Assembly: GCA_964411785.1 (NCBI GenBank)
Contig: CAYPMJ010000018.1
Coordinates: 1-22,596 of the forward strand
From: RUG626 sp964411785
GTDB taxonomy: Bacteria > Bacillota > Clostridia > Oscillospirales > Oscillospiraceae
Direction: 5' to 3'
DNA: 22,596 nt
Shown here one piece after another: positions 6,405 through 13,039 of the stretch. Under the pieces are notes generated by a model, which saw only the letters and a list, made by a program, of their open reading frames with translations, was not told the DNA's origin and ran no database searches. Position numbers and translations under genes: made by a program. Each line of letters opens with the position of its first letter. Within the stretch, counting starts at the first letter, position 1.

Positions 6405-7316
6405 ATGACTGATATAATTGTAATCGGCGGTGGACCCGCCGGTATGACAGCTGCGCTCTACGCACTCAGAGCAGGAAAGAGTGTAGTAATATTGGAGAAA
6501 AGCGGGTTTGGAGGTCAGATCACCTACTCGCCCAAGGTAGAAAACTACCCCGGTATCATGTCAATGAGTGGAAATGAGTTTGCGGAACGGCTGTTGGATC
6601 AGGTTCTTGCTCTGGGCGCTCAGGCAGAGCTTGAAAACGTTGTCAGGGTTGAGGACGGGGATTGCAAGCGGGTATTCACTGAGGATGGGAACGTCTATGA
6701 GTCAAGGGCTCTTATTATCGCTGTTGGTGTCCGGCACCGAATGCTGGGCCTGGCCGGTGAGACGGAGCTGATTGGAAATGGAATCTCCTTCTGCGCGGTA
6801 TGCGACGGAGACTTCTATAGGGGTGAAGATGTGTGTGTGGCTGGCGGGGGCAGTTCGGCACTTCAGGAGGCGTTGCTGCTGTCAGAAACGTGCCGGAGCG
6901 TCACAATCGTTCAGGATCTTCCCTCGCTGACCGGCGAAAAAAAGCTTCAGGACGCAATTCTTGCCCGCAGAAATGTACAGGTAATAACCGGCGCACAGAT
7001 TACGGACCTCACCACCAGAGATGGTGCGCTGAGCGGCCTTCGGGCTGTAACTGCATCCGGTGAAATTGATATCCAATGTACAGGCCTTTTTGTGGCTATA
7101 GGCCTTATTCCGGAAAATGGACTCATCCAGGAACTTGTACAGCTTGACGCCTCAGGCTATGTTGACGCCGATGAAAAATGTGAAACTGACCGACCTGGAG
7201 TATTCTGCGCCGGGGACTGTCGGTCCAAAGCTGTTCGCCAGCTCACCACTGCCGCCGCAGACGGCTCCACAGCCGCTGTTGCCGCCTGTCGCTACATTGA
7301 TGGGCTGTACCGGTAA
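6405..7316 (+). CDS. trxB: Thioredoxin-reductase-like FAD flavoprotein lacking the NADPH motif
   Basis: A 303-residue flavoprotein disulfide reductase of the low-molecular-weight TrxB family. It has the FAD-binding GGGPAG at residues 8-13, the redox-active CAVC (C130, C133) in CAVCDGDF, a second dinucleotide fold GGGSSALQ (147-154), and the C-terminal FAD motif FCAGDCRSKAVRQLTTAAADG. I chose the ATG at 6405 because the protein then starts directly with MTDIIVIGGGPAG, and GAAAGG lies upstream; a longer frame to 6342 adds an unrelated 21-residue extension. Where NADPH-dependent enzymes carry HRRxxxR to hold the 2' phosphate, this protein reads IVQDLPSLTG (168-177). It may therefore use NADH or another donor, or be a TrxB relative with another job. 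Being just downstream of nrdD, its likely partner is the redoxin domain fused to NrdD. Confidence 0.88.
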   Translation: MTDIIVIGGGPAGMTAALYALRAGKSVVILEKSGFGGQITYSPKVENYPGIMSMSGNEFAERLLDQVLALGAQAELENVVRVEDGDCKRVFTEDGNVYESRALIIAVGVRHRMLGLAGETELIGNGISFCAVCDGDFYRGEDVCVAGGGSSALQEALLLSETCRSVTIVQDLPSLTGEKKLQDAILARRNVQVITGAQITDLTTRDGALSGLRAVTASGEIDIQCTGLFVAIGLIPENGLIQELVQLDASGYVDADEKCETDRPGVFCAGDCRSKAVRQLTTAAADGSTAAVAACRYIDGLYR

Positions 7317-7323
7317 ATACTAA

Positions 7324-7364
7324 GGCATACCGTCCGGCATGTGAGATGCCGCTGACGGTATGCC
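7324..7364. terminator. Strong hairpin terminator between trxB and nth
   Basis: GGCATACCGTC pairs with GACGGTATGCC (7324-7334 with 7354-7364), and CGGCAT pairs with ATGCCG (7335-7340 with 7346-7351), a 17-bp stem with a small CT bulge. ATTTCGGTTTTAATTT follows on the plus strand. It lies between two convergent genes and may act in both directions, although the T-run is better on the plus strand. Confidence 0.75.
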
Positions 7365-7373
7365 ATTTCGGTT

Positions 7374-8021
7374 TTAATTTAATGATTCATTTAATTCATT
7401 TCCGTGTGCGCAAAGCTCCCGCAGACAGCAGACGGAGCACTGCGGACGCCTCGCCACACACACTGCACGGCCATGGAGCACCAGACGATGGCAGAAGTCA
7501 TTGGATTTATCCGGTGGGATAATCTCACCGAGAATCCTCTCTATTTTGACAGGGTCCCTTGTGTCCACATATCCAAGCAGGTTTGTGAGTCTTATACAGT
7601 GTGTGTCCACCACTACAGCTCCGGGCTTGTGATATACATCGCCCAATATCAGGTTTGCGCTCTTCCTACCCACCCCAGGCAGCCGCAGGAGCTCCTCCAT
7701 AGTTTCCGGAACACGGCCTGAGTATTCCTCGGTTATCATTTTCGCAGCACCAACGATATCACGTGCCTTTCCATGATAAAAGCCGCAGGAACGGATATAG
7801 CCCTCCACGTCCTCAGGCTCTGCTGCCGCCATTGCAGCGGCTGTTGGGTAGCGTTTAAAAAGCGCCGGAGTCACCTGATTCACACGCTCGTCCGTACACT
7901 GTGCGGCCAGACGCACAGATACCAGCAATTCATATGCCTCATTGTAGTCAAGCGTACACTGGGCCAGCGGGTAGGCAGTCTCCAGCCTCGCTATTATCTC
8001 ATTTGAGGTCTGTTTATCCAT
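7374..8021 (-). CDS. nth: Endonuclease III, DNA glycosylase/AP lyase
   Basis: A 215-residue bifunctional base-excision repair enzyme that removes oxidised pyrimidines and nicks the abasic site. It shows the helix-hairpin-helix LPGVGRK at residues 114-120, with K120 as the expected catalytic lysine, and VDTH with D139 as the catalytic aspartate. The C-terminal 4Fe-4S cluster motif is complete: C188-x6-C195-x2-C198-x5-C204. Length equals the family norm. The start at 8021 has GAGGTGG about six bases upstream on the minus strand. It is divergent from rarA, with overlapping promoters between them, and convergent with trxB. A full set of catalytic and cluster residues makes this confident. Confidence 0.95.
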   Translation of the reverse strand: MDKQTSNEIIARLETAYPLAQCTLDYNEAYELLVSVRLAAQCTDERVNQVTPALFKRYPTAAAMAAAEPEDVEGYIRSCGFYHGKARDIVGAAKMITEEYSGRVPETMEELLRLPGVGRKSANLILGDVYHKPGAVVVDTHCIRLTNLLGYVDTRDPVKIERILGEIIPPDKSNDFCHRLVLHGRAVCVARRPQCSVCCLRELCAHGNELNESLN

Positions 8022-8078
8022 TTTTCCACCTCATATGGCTGATAATTGTTCTTGATACTCTGTTCTGTTCCCTGTCCA

Positions 8079-8107
8079 TTGATTATATCACTGACTCATG
8101 CTATAAT
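8079..8107 (+). promoter_or_regulatory. Promoter of rarA
   Basis: TTGATT (8079-8084), a 17-base spacer and TATAAT (8102-8107) with an extended TGC. It lies about 35 bases before the rarA start. Confidence 0.75.
8082..8087 (-). promoter_or_regulatory. Probable -10 of nth
   Basis: TATAAT on the minus strand (8087-8082), preceded by TGA as an extended -10. The -35 region (TTTATT-like) is poor. The element overlaps the -35 box of the opposing rarA promoter. Confidence 0.5.
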
Positions 8108-8142
8108 AAAGAGTGATTTTTATAAAAAAGGGGAGTACGGCG

Positions 8143-9402
8143 ATGTACCGTCCACTCGCAGATGAAATAAGGCCAAATACTCTGGACGAGGTATACGGGC
8201 AGCAGCACATTCTTGGCAAGGATGGGCTGCTGCGGAGAATCATACGCTCAGGTCAGATACCGAACATGATTTTCTATGGTCCCTCCGGCAGCGGGAAGAC
8301 AACTGTTGCCAATATCATTGCCAGGGAAACCAACCGCCAACTGCGCCGTCTCAACGCAACCACCGCATCTTTATCGGATATAAAAGACATAATCTCCGAA
8401 CTCGACACATTTCTGGCCCCCAATGGGATATTACTGTATCTGGACGAAATACAATATTTCAATAAAAAGCAGCAGCAGTCATTATTGGAATTTATTGAAA
8501 ATGGAAAAATTACTCTCATTGCCTCCACAACGGAAAACCCATTTTTCTATATTTACAATGCGGTACTGTCCCGCTCCACTGTGTTTGAGTTCAAGGAGCT
8601 GACGGCGTCAGATGTCCTCTGCGCCGTCAGACGTGCTGTGATAAAGGCTGAGGAACGGTTCGGTGCAGCGGAAATTGAAGACGGAGTGTTGCAGCACATC
8701 GCTGCGTCCTCGGGAGGAGATGTACGGAAAGCAGTCAATGCGGTGGAACTTCTCTTCACTGCAGCCCGAAGGTCAGATGGCAGTCTGCGCATAACCCTGG
8801 ATGACGCCAGGCTTGCCTCCCAGGGGAGCGCACTTCACTATGACAGAGAGGGGGATCAGCACTACGACGCGGTGTCCGCGCTGATGAAGTCTCTGCGTGG
8901 CTCTGATCCGGACGCAGCGCTGCATTACCTGGCACGCCTCCTGACGGCTGGCGACCTTGTAGGCGCGTGTCGCAGGATTCTCTGCTCTGCCTCTGAGGAT
9001 ATCGGACTTGCCTACCCGCAGGCTGCAGCCATTGTAAAATCATGTGTGGACAGCGCATTACAGCTGGGACTTCCAGAGGCTAAGCTGCCATTGGCTGAAG
9101 CTGTCTTGCTGCTGGCAACTGCTCCTAAATCCAACTCTGTGGTCAGGGCCATAGACATGGCTATGGAAGATGTACAGGCCGGCAAGGCGGGTCCTGTGCC
9201 GCGGGAGCTCCAGAACGTTCATGCGGACGGAACTGGTTTTGAGCGGGAGCAGGGATATCTGTACCCCCACGATTTTCCCTGCCACTGGGTAAAGCAGCAG
9301 TATCTTCCCGACATTTTAAAGGATGCAAAGTACTATGAGTACGGCGACAACAAAACGGAACAGGCAGCGAAAAAATATTGGGACGCCATCAGGGGAGAAT
9401 AG
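8143..9402 (+). CDS. rarA: Replication-associated recombination protein, AAA+ ATPase
   Basis: A 419-residue member of the RarA/MgsA/WRNIP1 family, a clamp-loader-like AAA+ ATPase acting at stalled replication forks. The Walker A motif is GPSGSGKTT (residues 46-54), Walker B is LLYLDEIQYFN with DE at 101-102, and sensor 1 is STTENP (128-133), followed by SRST. The C-terminal part has the family's RGSDPDAALHYLARLL and SASEDIGLAYPQA stretches and ends in the usual basic/aromatic domain. I chose the ATG at 8143 because GGGGAG sits eight bases upstream and homologues start at MxRPLAxxxRP; an upstream in-frame ATG at 8113 overlaps the promoter's start region. The DUF951-like gene follows after three bases, and its Shine-Dalgarno lies inside the end of rarA. 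Confidence 0.93.
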   Translation: MYRPLADEIRPNTLDEVYGQQHILGKDGLLRRIIRSGQIPNMIFYGPSGSGKTTVANIIARETNRQLRRLNATTASLSDIKDIISELDTFLAPNGILLYLDEIQYFNKKQQQSLLEFIENGKITLIASTTENPFFYIYNAVLSRSTVFEFKELTASDVLCAVRRAVIKAEERFGAAEIEDGVLQHIAASSGGDVRKAVNAVELLFTAARRSDGSLRITLDDARLASQGSALHYDREGDQHYDAVSALMKSLRGSDPDAALHYLARLLTAGDLVGACRRILCSASEDIGLAYPQAAAIVKSCVDSALQLGLPEAKLPLAEAVLLLATAPKSNSVVRAIDMAMEDVQAGKAGPVPRELQNVHADGTGFEREQGYLYPHDFPCHWVKQQYLPDILKDAKYYEYGDNKTEQAAKKYWDAIRGE

Positions 9403-9405
9403 AAT

Positions 9406-9597
9406 ATGGATGTGCGCGTTGGGGATATTGTTACCATGAAAAAACCGCACCCGTGCGGTTCCAGAACCTGGCTTGTGATGCGCGTGGGCGCTGACTTCAG
9501 GCTTCACTGCACTGTATGTGGCCGTGAGATCATGATTACACGCAGAAATGCGGAAAAGGGCATCAGGAGTCTTGAGCGAAAACAAGATTCTGATTGA
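9406..9597 (+). CDS. DUF951-like small protein
   Basis: A 63-residue protein starting MDVRVGDIVTMKKPHPCGS and containing CGS...CTVCGR, two cysteine clusters that could bind a metal. This pattern (VGDIVxMKKPHPCG...W...GxDxxxxCxxCGRxV) is that of the DUF951 family, common in Firmicutes and without an established function. It begins three bases after rarA and is surely on the same transcript; GGGGAG inside the rarA end provides its ribosome binding site. A role in replication or repair is suggested only by position. Confidence 0.85.
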   Translation: MDVRVGDIVTMKKPHPCGSRTWLVMRVGADFRLHCTVCGREIMITRRNAEKGIRSLERKQDSD

Positions 9598-9837
9598 CGT
9601 TTTGCTTTGCGCAGGATTTGTCGGGATACTGATTCCTTCACGGCAAATCCTGAAACCTGCACAGATGCGTCTTGGCAGAGTCCCTTAAATAGCTTGTGTT
9701 TTACATCCTTTGAGCTTGGAGCACCGCTAAGCTATGAAAAGATCATTTTGCAGTGAAGCTGACCGGGGGTTTGCTTGCTTCCGTACACAGCTTCGGGTCC
9801 TGAGGCTGCACGAAAATTAGAAGGGAGTTTTCCTTTA
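9598..9837 (+). other. 240-base gap with a long hairpin and a weak promoter
   Basis: CAGGATTTG (9612-9620) pairs with CAAATCCTG (9644-9652), with a smaller helix possible inside, but no T-run follows. A possible promoter is TTGAGC (9710-9715), 17 bases, TATGAA (9733-9738). A 28-codon reading frame (9734-9820) ends just before the ribosome binding site of the PAP2 gene, but it has no good ribosome binding site of its own. I see no tRNA or known riboswitch. Confidence 0.4.
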
Positions 9838-10530
9838 ATGATGTTCGGTAAACCTGTTGTTAACTACGGAGAGCTTCGCCTTAACAACATAAACTCTTCC
9901 AGATTCCGACACGTTAAGCTGCTTCTTTACTGGCCTGTCTACGGAATGCTCTTCGTTTTCGTGGAACGATTCTATCATGTGGATAGCTACTTCTCTACAC
10001 ACTGTGCACTTGATGACCTTATCCCATTCTCCGAGTGGTTCCTTATCCCATACCTTTTCTGGTTCGTTGCGCTCGTGGGAATGCACCTGTATCTGCTCAT
10101 GTATGATATCGATGGCTTTCAGAAATTCATGAAATTCGTCATTATCTCCTGGACTCTCTCCATTGTTATTTTCCTCGTCTTCCCCACCTGTCAGGATCTG
10201 CGTCCAGACGTGCTGCCGAGAAATAATCTTCTGTCACGCTGTGTGAGGGTGCTTTATCTGGCGGATACAAACACCAACGTATTCCCCTCTGTCCATGTGA
10301 TAGGCGCCGTGGCTATCTCCATCGCCGGCTGGAACAGCAGACACTTTGCCACTCCAGGCTGGAGGATACTCTTTTCCATAATAACCGGGCTTATATGCCT
10401 GTCTACTGTTTTTTTAAAACAGCATTCCGTTATTGATGTTCTTGGTGCTGTTCCCGTCTGCGTAATATCATATTTTTTCTCATATGGACATGGAATCTTA
10501 AGGCTAAGAGGCGGAACCTCAGGCCAGTGA
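9838..10530 (+). CDS. PAP2-family membrane phosphatase
   Basis: A 230-residue membrane protein of the type 2 phosphatidic acid phosphatase superfamily, the group that includes undecaprenyl-pyrophosphate phosphatases, lipid phosphatases and AUR1-like inositol transferases. Six membrane segments are likely. The catalytic signatures are PSVHV (H153) and, further on, KQHSVIDV (H196, D200); LRPD at 121-124 may be the remains of the first KxxxxxxRP motif. It acts on a membrane lipid phosphate, probably at the outer face; the substrate cannot be told from sequence. I chose ATG 9838, preceded by AGAAGGGAG; a start at 9775 would lengthen it by 21 unconvincing residues. It is convergent with the following gene, with a terminator between. 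Confidence 0.85.
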   Translation: MMFGKPVVNYGELRLNNINSSRFRHVKLLLYWPVYGMLFVFVERFYHVDSYFSTHCALDDLIPFSEWFLIPYLFWFVALVGMHLYLLMYDIDGFQKFMKFVIISWTLSIVIFLVFPTCQDLRPDVLPRNNLLSRCVRVLYLADTNTNVFPSVHVIGAVAISIAGWNSRHFATPGWRILFSIITGLICLSTVFLKQHSVIDVLGAVPVCVISYFFSYGHGILRLRGGTSGQ

Positions 10531-10585
10531 GACGGCCGGATTTGCGCATTCGTTTCTTTCGATCGTCCAACGAACAAAAAATTGT

Positions 10586-10602
10586 CTGTGGCTATGCCAC
10601 AG
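10586..10602. terminator. Bidirectional terminator between PAP2 and the export-family gene
   Basis: CTGTGGC (10586-10592) pairs with GCCACAG (10596-10602) around TAT. ACAATTTTTTG follows on the minus strand and GCATATTTCTT on the plus strand, so it serves the leftward gene best and may serve both. Confidence 0.75.
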
Positions 10603-10633
10603 GCATATTTCTTCCGTCCTTTTTCTGTATAGC

Positions 10634-11149
10634 TCAGAAGAGCTGCCCCAGAACTCCATAGCTTATAACCGACATGATGAAGGTTGCCAGGACAAGTCCC
10701 AGCAGCTCCGCCAGGATAGCCTTTTTAACGTCCATCCGCAGCAGTGCAGCTATGAGCGAGCCAGTCCACGCCCCTGTTCCAGGCAGAGGAATCCCCACAA
10801 AAAGCATCAGCCCCCAGAACCCCGCCTCCTCTATGGTCCTGCTCTTTCTGGAAGCACTTCTCTCCAGCCGGTTCACCAGCTTCTCACAAAAATGCTTCTT
10901 CCGCATCCAGTGGAAGACCTTTCTCACCAGAAGCAGTATGAACGGTATCGGCAGCAAATTGCCTACAATACATACGGGAATTGCCTCCCACATTGGCACG
11001 CCCAGCAAGGACGATGCCACAAGCCCACCGCGCAGCTCAAGTATGGGTATCATGGATATTATAAAAACCGTCAGGTGTGGAGATATCACCTCCCCAAGAG
11101 TTGACGCAAACCACTCCGCAATTTGTTCCATCGACCCACAAACCCCCAT
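10634..11149 (-). CDS. Small multidrug-export family membrane protein (COG2426 type)
   Basis: A 171-residue membrane protein with about four or five hydrophobic segments. The stretch FIISMIPILELRGGL (near residues 29-43) and the later FVGIPLPGTGAWTGSL are the signature pair of the Sm_multidrug_ex/COG2426 family; these re-entrant-like motifs also recall the DedA fold. Despite the family name, transport function is not established. The start is uncertain: ATG at 11149 has only a weak GAAGAG upstream, and an in-frame ATG at 11131 would remove six residues and begin MEQIAEWF, which looks more natural. A well-formed promoter lies at 11223-11251. Confidence 0.85.
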   Translation of the reverse strand: MGVCGSMEQIAEWFASTLGEVISPHLTVFIISMIPILELRGGLVASSLLGVPMWEAIPVCIVGNLLPIPFILLLVRKVFHWMRKKHFCEKLVNRLERSASRKSRTIEEAGFWGLMLFVGIPLPGTGAWTGSLIAALLRMDVKKAILAELLGLVLATFIMSVISYGVLGQLF

Positions 11150-11222
11150 GTATTGGCTCTCTTCTGTGTCTATTTATTTTCTCATAAACTGTAAGTGCTC
11201 ATAAAGTCGAATAACAGAAAAA

Positions 11223-11251
11223 AGTATAAAACATGACTGTCCTTTTGTCAA
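11223..11251 (-). promoter_or_regulatory. Promoter of the multidrug-export family gene
   Basis: On the minus strand TTGACA (11251-11246), a 17-base spacer and TATACT (11228-11223). The -35 box overlaps the palindrome GTCAAGCCTTGAC (11247-11259). Confidence 0.75.
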
Positions 11252-11278
11252 GCCTTGACGCAGGAGCAAAAAAACTTG

Positions 11279-11307
11279 TTTACAGAGAGCTGATAATGTG
11301 ATAAGAT
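11279..11307 (+). promoter_or_regulatory. Promoter of the prfA unit
   Basis: TTTACA (11279-11284), a 17-base spacer and TAAGAT (11302-11307) preceded by TGA. It starts about 30 bases before prfA and would drive prfA, tsaC and the coaE fusion. Confidence 0.6.
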
Positions 11308-11342
11308 AAAAGCATGAAATACACGGGGGTTCAGGTAAGTCT

Positions 11343-12410
11343 ATGCTGGATAAGCTGAAAGAGATTGAGATGAGGTATGAAGCTGCGGAGTCCCGGATGC
11401 AGACGGATGAGGTGTACTCGGATCCGGCACTTTACGCAAGGCTGGCCAAGGAACAGAAGGAGCTTGCCCCAGTGGTGGAGGCGTACCGTAGGCGTAAACG
11501 TGCCGAAGCCACATTGGAGGAGGCGCGTTCCCTTCTGAGTGACCCTGAGCTGCACGATATGGCACAGGAGGAGCTGGAACTCGACAAGGCCGAGCTCCAG
11601 AGGGCTGAACAGGAGCTTCGCCTCCTGCTGCTCCCTAAGGATCCTAACGACGAAAAAAATGTCATTATCGAAATACGCGGAGGTGTGGGCGGCGAGGAAT
11701 CCGCCCTGTTTGCCCACAGCCTCTATCGGATGTATACAATGTACGCGGAGACAAAGCACTGGAAAACGGAGATCCTCTCTCTGAACCAGACGGAGCTTGG
11801 CGGCATCAAGGAGATCAGCTTTCTGTTGGAGGGAACCGGAGCCTACTCAAGGCTGAAATTTGAATCCGGCGTTCATCGTGTTCAGCGCGTTCCGGAGACT
11901 GAGGCCGGAGGCCGTATCCACACCAGCACCGTTACAGTCGCTGTACTGCCAGAGCTGGACGAGGTTGATTTTCAGCTTGACCCGGCCGACCTGCAGATTG
12001 ATACCTTCCGCTCCACCGGTGCCGGCGGGCAGAAGGTCAACAAGACAGAGTCCGCCATCCGCATAACCCATCTGCCCACAGGAACCGTGGTTGAGTGCCA
12101 GGATGAACGCAGTCAATACAAGAACAAAGACCGCGCCATTAAAATACTTACCTCACGCCTATATGAGGCGGAACGGGAGCGTCGTGACGCCCTTGTCGCA
12201 GCTGAACGTCGCAGTCAGGTCGGAACCGGAATGCGTAACGAGCGTATCCGAACCTATAATTTTCCCCAGGGCCGCGTTACCGACCACCGCATCGGCCTTA
12301 CCCTCTACAAAATTGAACAGATTATGGACGGCGCCCTGGACGAGCTTATCGACGCACTCGTTACAGCAGACCAGGCTGAGAAGCTCCGTGCTTCGGAGGA
12401 AACCGTTTGA
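11343..12410 (+). CDS. prfA: Peptide chain release factor 1
   Basis: A 355-residue class I release factor that recognises UAA and UAG and triggers peptide release on the ribosome. The GGQ motif is at residues 228-230 within GAGGQKVNKTES. The stop-codon recognition tripeptide is PET (184-186), fitting the PxT of RF1 rather than the SPF of RF2. The flanking RIHTSTVTVAVLPE is also RF1-type. Length is normal. The start at 11343 has CAGGTAAG upstream. Its stop codon overlaps the TTG start of tsaC. In many Firmicutes prmC, the methyltransferase that modifies the GGQ glutamine, follows prfA; here it does not, and no such gene is visible in the window. Confidence 0.96.
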   Translation: MLDKLKEIEMRYEAAESRMQTDEVYSDPALYARLAKEQKELAPVVEAYRRRKRAEATLEEARSLLSDPELHDMAQEELELDKAELQRAEQELRLLLLPKDPNDEKNVIIEIRGGVGGEESALFAHSLYRMYTMYAETKHWKTEILSLNQTELGGIKEISFLLEGTGAYSRLKFESGVHRVQRVPETEAGGRIHTSTVTVAVLPELDEVDFQLDPADLQIDTFRSTGAGGQKVNKTESAIRITHLPTGTVVECQDERSQYKNKDRAIKILTSRLYEAERERRDALVAAERRSQVGTGMRNERIRTYNFPQGRVTDHRIGLTLYKIEQIMDGALDELIDALVTADQAEKLRASEETV

Positions 12411-13039
12411 ATACAGTTGTTTTAGACCATACGATCAGAGGCGCAGCGCCTGTACTGCTTGCCGGCGGGGTGGCAGCGGTGCCTACGGAAACAGTATATG
12501 GACTGGCTGTGGACGCTCTTAATGAGAAGGCTGTGGAACAGCTCTTCGCTTTAAAAGGGCGGTCAGAAAGAAAGCCAGTCAGTATTTTTGTTACAGATAT
12601 CGCCATGGCTGAACGCTTCTGTCTGGACATTCCAAGCGGAGCATACAAACTGGCGGAACGGTTCTGGCCTGGTCCCCTGACCCTTGTATTGAAGCGCCGC
12701 AGGAACGTGCCCGACGCCGTAACAGCCGGCAGCGGGACGGTCGGCGTCCGCTGTCCCGATGACAGGTTGACCCTCGCACTACTGAGGGAAGCCGGTGTTC
12801 CCCTGACAGGCACCTCTGCCAACATATCAGGTGCTCCGGACGCAATCTGTCTTGACGATGTACTGAGTTTTTTTGACGGAAAGATTGACCTTGTAATAGA
12901 CGGCGGACCATCCAGAGGAGGCCTTCCCTCCACAGTTCTCGATATGACTGTCTCCCCTCCCCGCCTTTTGCGGCGGGGCGGAGTCTCAGCGGAGGAGCTG
13001 GAGGCTGTACTGGGAGAGGCTGTGGAGGCATCTTTATGA
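12407..13039 (+). CDS. tsaC: L-threonylcarbamoyladenylate synthase, short YrdC/TsaC form
   Basis: A 210-residue enzyme making threonylcarbamoyl-AMP from threonine, bicarbonate and ATP for the universal t6A37 modification of ANN-decoding tRNAs. The YrdC fold is marked by VPTETVYGLAVDA (residues 25-37), the nucleotide-binding KGRSERKP (50-57) and TSANISG. It lacks the extra C-terminal Sua5 domain, so it is the TsaC length. I chose the TTG at 12407 because GGAGGA stands six bases before it and it overlaps the prfA stop as TTGA. The first residues, MNTVVLDHTI, fit the family. Its end overlaps the start of coaE as ATGA. Both overlaps suggest translational coupling. Confidence 0.93.
   Translation: MNTVVLDHTIRGAAPVLLAGGVAAVPTETVYGLAVDALNEKAVEQLFALKGRSERKPVSIFVTDIAMAERFCLDIPSGAYKLAERFWPGPLTLVLKRRRNVPDAVTAGSGTVGVRCPDDRLTLALLREAGVPLTGTSANISGAPDAICLDDVLSFFDGKIDLVIDGGPSRGGLPSTVLDMTVSPPRLLRRGGVSAEELEAVLGEAVEASL

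Noticed and set aside
9734..9820. A 28-codon frame before the PAP2 gene as a leader peptide.
   Set aside because: The only upstream GGAG is about 13 bases from its ATG, and composition is unremarkable; noted only as part of the gap.
11247..11259. GTCAAGCCTTGAC palindrome as an operator between the export-family gene and prfA.
   Set aside because: It mostly consists of the TTGACA -35 box of the leftward promoter and its mirror; no second copy was seen.
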